DNA from: Spirochaetales bacterium
GTDB taxonomy: Bacteria; Spirochaetota; Spirochaetia; Sphaerochaetales; Sphaerochaetaceae
NCBI GenBank assembly: GCA_022784805.1
Contig: JALFYG010000291.1
Location: 1-6,858, forward strand
Direction of reading: 5' to 3'
Length of the DNA: 6,858 nucleotides
The position numbers and the translations under genes are program-made. Position 1 is the stretch's first letter; each line of letters begins with the position of its first letter. A model generated the notes under the pieces. It saw only the letters and a program-made list of their open reading frames with translations, made no database searches and was not told the DNA's origin. Positions 5,699 to 6,858 of the stretch are shown here, in pieces.

Positions 5699-6577
5699 TT
5701 ACATTTCCATACCTATAAGGGCATTGAGGTATTCTTCTTTATCGAAAGGATGGATATCATCATAGCCCTCTCCTGTTCCGACAAAGGCGATAGGAAGACC
5801 AAGAATCTTTCCTATCTGCACAAGAGCCCCGCCCTTGGCGGCAGAGTCATACTTTGTGAGGATTACTCCATCAAGCTTTACAGCCTGATTGAAGAGCATT
5901 GCCTGGGAGACTCCATTCTGACCAGTAGTTGCGTCAATGACAATGAACTTTTTGTAGTTCTCTTCCTTAACGCCCCTACCCTTTACAATCTTATCCATCT
6001 TCTGGAGTTCTCTCATCAAGTTCTCTTTGTTATGCATTCTTCCGGCAGTATCTGCCAAGACCAGATCATCACCTTGAGCCATGGCTGAAGTGACGGCATC
6101 ATAGACGACAGCCCCTGGGTCTGAGCCCATCTTCTGCTTAACAATTCTCATGCCAAGCCTGTCTGCATGGATATCGAGCTGATCAACAGCTGCTGCACGG
6201 AATGTATCTGCAGCAGCAAGAAGAACCTTCTCACCCTTCTTTGTATACCAAGAAGCCATCTTGGCAATGCTTGTGGTCTTTCCCACACCGTTTACACCAA
6301 GGATCATGAATACATTGAGGCCTTCTTTTAATGAAACATCGTAGGCTGAGACATACTGGCTTAAGAGCTCCTTCATTAGATTCTGAAGGTCCACAGCCTC
6401 AGTCAATCCTTTGGATTTTGCTTCGCTTCTAAGTGTCTCAATGATTTCATCTGTGAGCCTTGCTCCCAGATCACCTTCAATCAATGTGTCTTCCAACTCT
6501 TCAAAGAAAGCTTCATCTATCTTTCTTGAGGAGAATAACTGCTTTATCTTTGCACTGAACTTTGAAAAGAGTCCCAT
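5699..6577 (-). CDS. ftsY: Signal recognition particle receptor FtsY
   Basis: FtsY is the SRP-receptor GTPase that docks ribosome-nascent-chain-SRP complexes at the inner membrane and hands them to SecYEG. From the ATG at 6577 the product has 292 residues. There is a short amphipathic N-terminus (MGLFSKFSAKIKQLF), a helical N domain (about 20-80, with LEDTLIEGDLG), and the NG GTPase domain. The G motifs are GVNGVGKTT (94-102), DTFRAAAVDQL (124-134), DTAGR (176-180), TKYD (241-244) followed by SAAKGG, and GTGEGYDDIHPFD (267-279). The acidic A domain of E. coli FtsY is absent, as in many bacteria. The Tyr in TKYD replaces the common Leu but keeps the Thr-Lys-x-Asp guanine contact. A TTG at 6583 would add two residues. 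The ATG is preferred because AAGGA lies seven nt upstream and MGLF is the family N-terminus. The gene follows the upstream membrane-protein stop by 10 nt. Confidence 0.97.
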   Translation of the reverse strand: MGLFSKFSAKIKQLFSSRKIDEAFFEELEDTLIEGDLGARLTDEIIETLRSEAKSKGLTEAVDLQNLMKELLSQYVSAYDVSLKEGLNVFMILGVNGVGKTTSIAKMASWYTKKGEKVLLAAADTFRAAAVDQLDIHADRLGMRIVKQKMGSDPGAVVYDAVTSAMAQGDDLVLADTAGRMHNKENLMRELQKMDKIVKGRGVKEENYKKFIVIDATTGQNGVSQAMLFNQAVKLDGVILTKYDSAAKGGALVQIGKILGLPIAFVGTGEGYDDIHPFDKEEYLNALIGMEM

Positions 6578-6584
6578 AAACAAT

Positions 6585-6589
6585 TCCTT
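6585..6589 (-). promoter_or_regulatory. Shine-Dalgarno that sets the ftsY start
   Basis: AAGGA on the minus strand overlaps the stop codon of the upstream gene (TAAGGAA) and is seven nt from the ATG at 6577. It is too close to the TTG at 6583 to serve that codon, which decides the start. Confidence 0.75.
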
Positions 6590-6858
6590 ATATACCTTGT
6601 CCTGCGCTGCTGTAGTAGTCTATTGCAGTGCTGACTAGATTAATCAATGATACTATCGAGATACCTCCGAAAACAACCTTAAGTGTGTTCGGACCGCTGT
6701 TTCCATTTATTCTTTCCACTGCTCCAAGGGCAGTATAACCACCAAAGGAGATGAGGGAAGTGAAGATAGAACGATAAAAACTATTCTTCTTTTCCGTAAT
6801 TATGTCCTTGTCTCCAGTCCACTGGGGATTCATCTCAATTTCCACGCTTTTCTCCATA
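6588..6858 (-). CDS. C-terminal end of a membrane protein (truncated by the window edge)
   Basis: The last 89 or more residues of an unrecognised protein are visible. A polar stretch (about 1-29, including EIEMNPQWTGDKD) is followed by two hydrophobic segments at about 30-47 and 60-79, separated by a short polar loop (ERINGNSGPN), and a short tail ending in GQGI. This is a helical hairpin anchored in the membrane. The ATG at 6857 lies one base from the edge, and no upstream sequence is available to show whether it is a true start or an internal Met; the gene may well continue to the right. It ends 10 nt before ftsY, with the ftsY ribosome-binding site overlapping its stop, so it belongs to the same transcription unit. 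No function can be assigned. Confidence 0.7.
   Translation of the reverse strand, partial: MEKSVEIEMNPQWTGDKDIITEKKNSFYRSIFTSLISFGGYTALGAVERINGNSGPNTLKVVFGGISIVSLINLVSTAIDYYSSAGQGI

Noticed and set aside
5507..6088. Plus-strand open frame of 193 codons across ftsY and the exported-protein gene
   Set aside because: It runs antisense to two well-supported genes, spans their junction, and encodes no recognisable domain.

Overview
The window looks like a piece of a spirochaete chromosome, perhaps from the Treponema/Sphaerochaeta side. This is inferred from gene content and style: a short FtsY lacking an acidic A domain, linked to a LolCDE-type ABC cassette, with tight overlapping genes and moderate-to-low GC. 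No rRNA or other decisive marker is present. There are no tRNAs, mobile elements or CRISPR arrays.

Layout. On the plus strand, 1-897 is the 3' part of a gene whose beginning lies left of the window. Its product is dominated by a Val-Pro-Val-Glu-Lys tetrad repeat, followed by a small folded C-terminal domain that weakly resembles SPOR. A strong hairpin at 914-943 separates it from everything else, which is on the minus strand and converges on it.

The minus-strand genes, in order of transcription, are: the C-terminal end of a membrane protein (6858 to 6588), ftsY (6577 to 5699), an unrecognised exported protein with YD-like repeats (5696 to 4794), a LolC/E-type permease (4797 to 3727), a LolD-type ATPase (3737 to 3051), a second, more diverged FtsX-type permease (3061 to 1922), and rnz, the tRNA 3'-processing ribonuclease Z (1871 to 948). 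From ftsY to the second permease the genes are 2 nt apart or overlap by 4 to 11 nt, so they almost certainly form one translationally coupled operon. rnz follows after about 50 nt and may have its own promoter.

How the genes fit together. FtsY is the SRP receptor that brings nascent membrane and exported proteins to the inner membrane. The two permeases plus the ATPase form a heterodimeric MacB/Lol-superfamily transporter, most likely one that extracts lipoproteins from the inner membrane. The exported protein encoded between ftsY and the first permease is the most interesting unknown in this operon, because its position suggests that it works in the same envelope-biogenesis process. The VPVEK-repeat protein across the terminator is the other unusual object.
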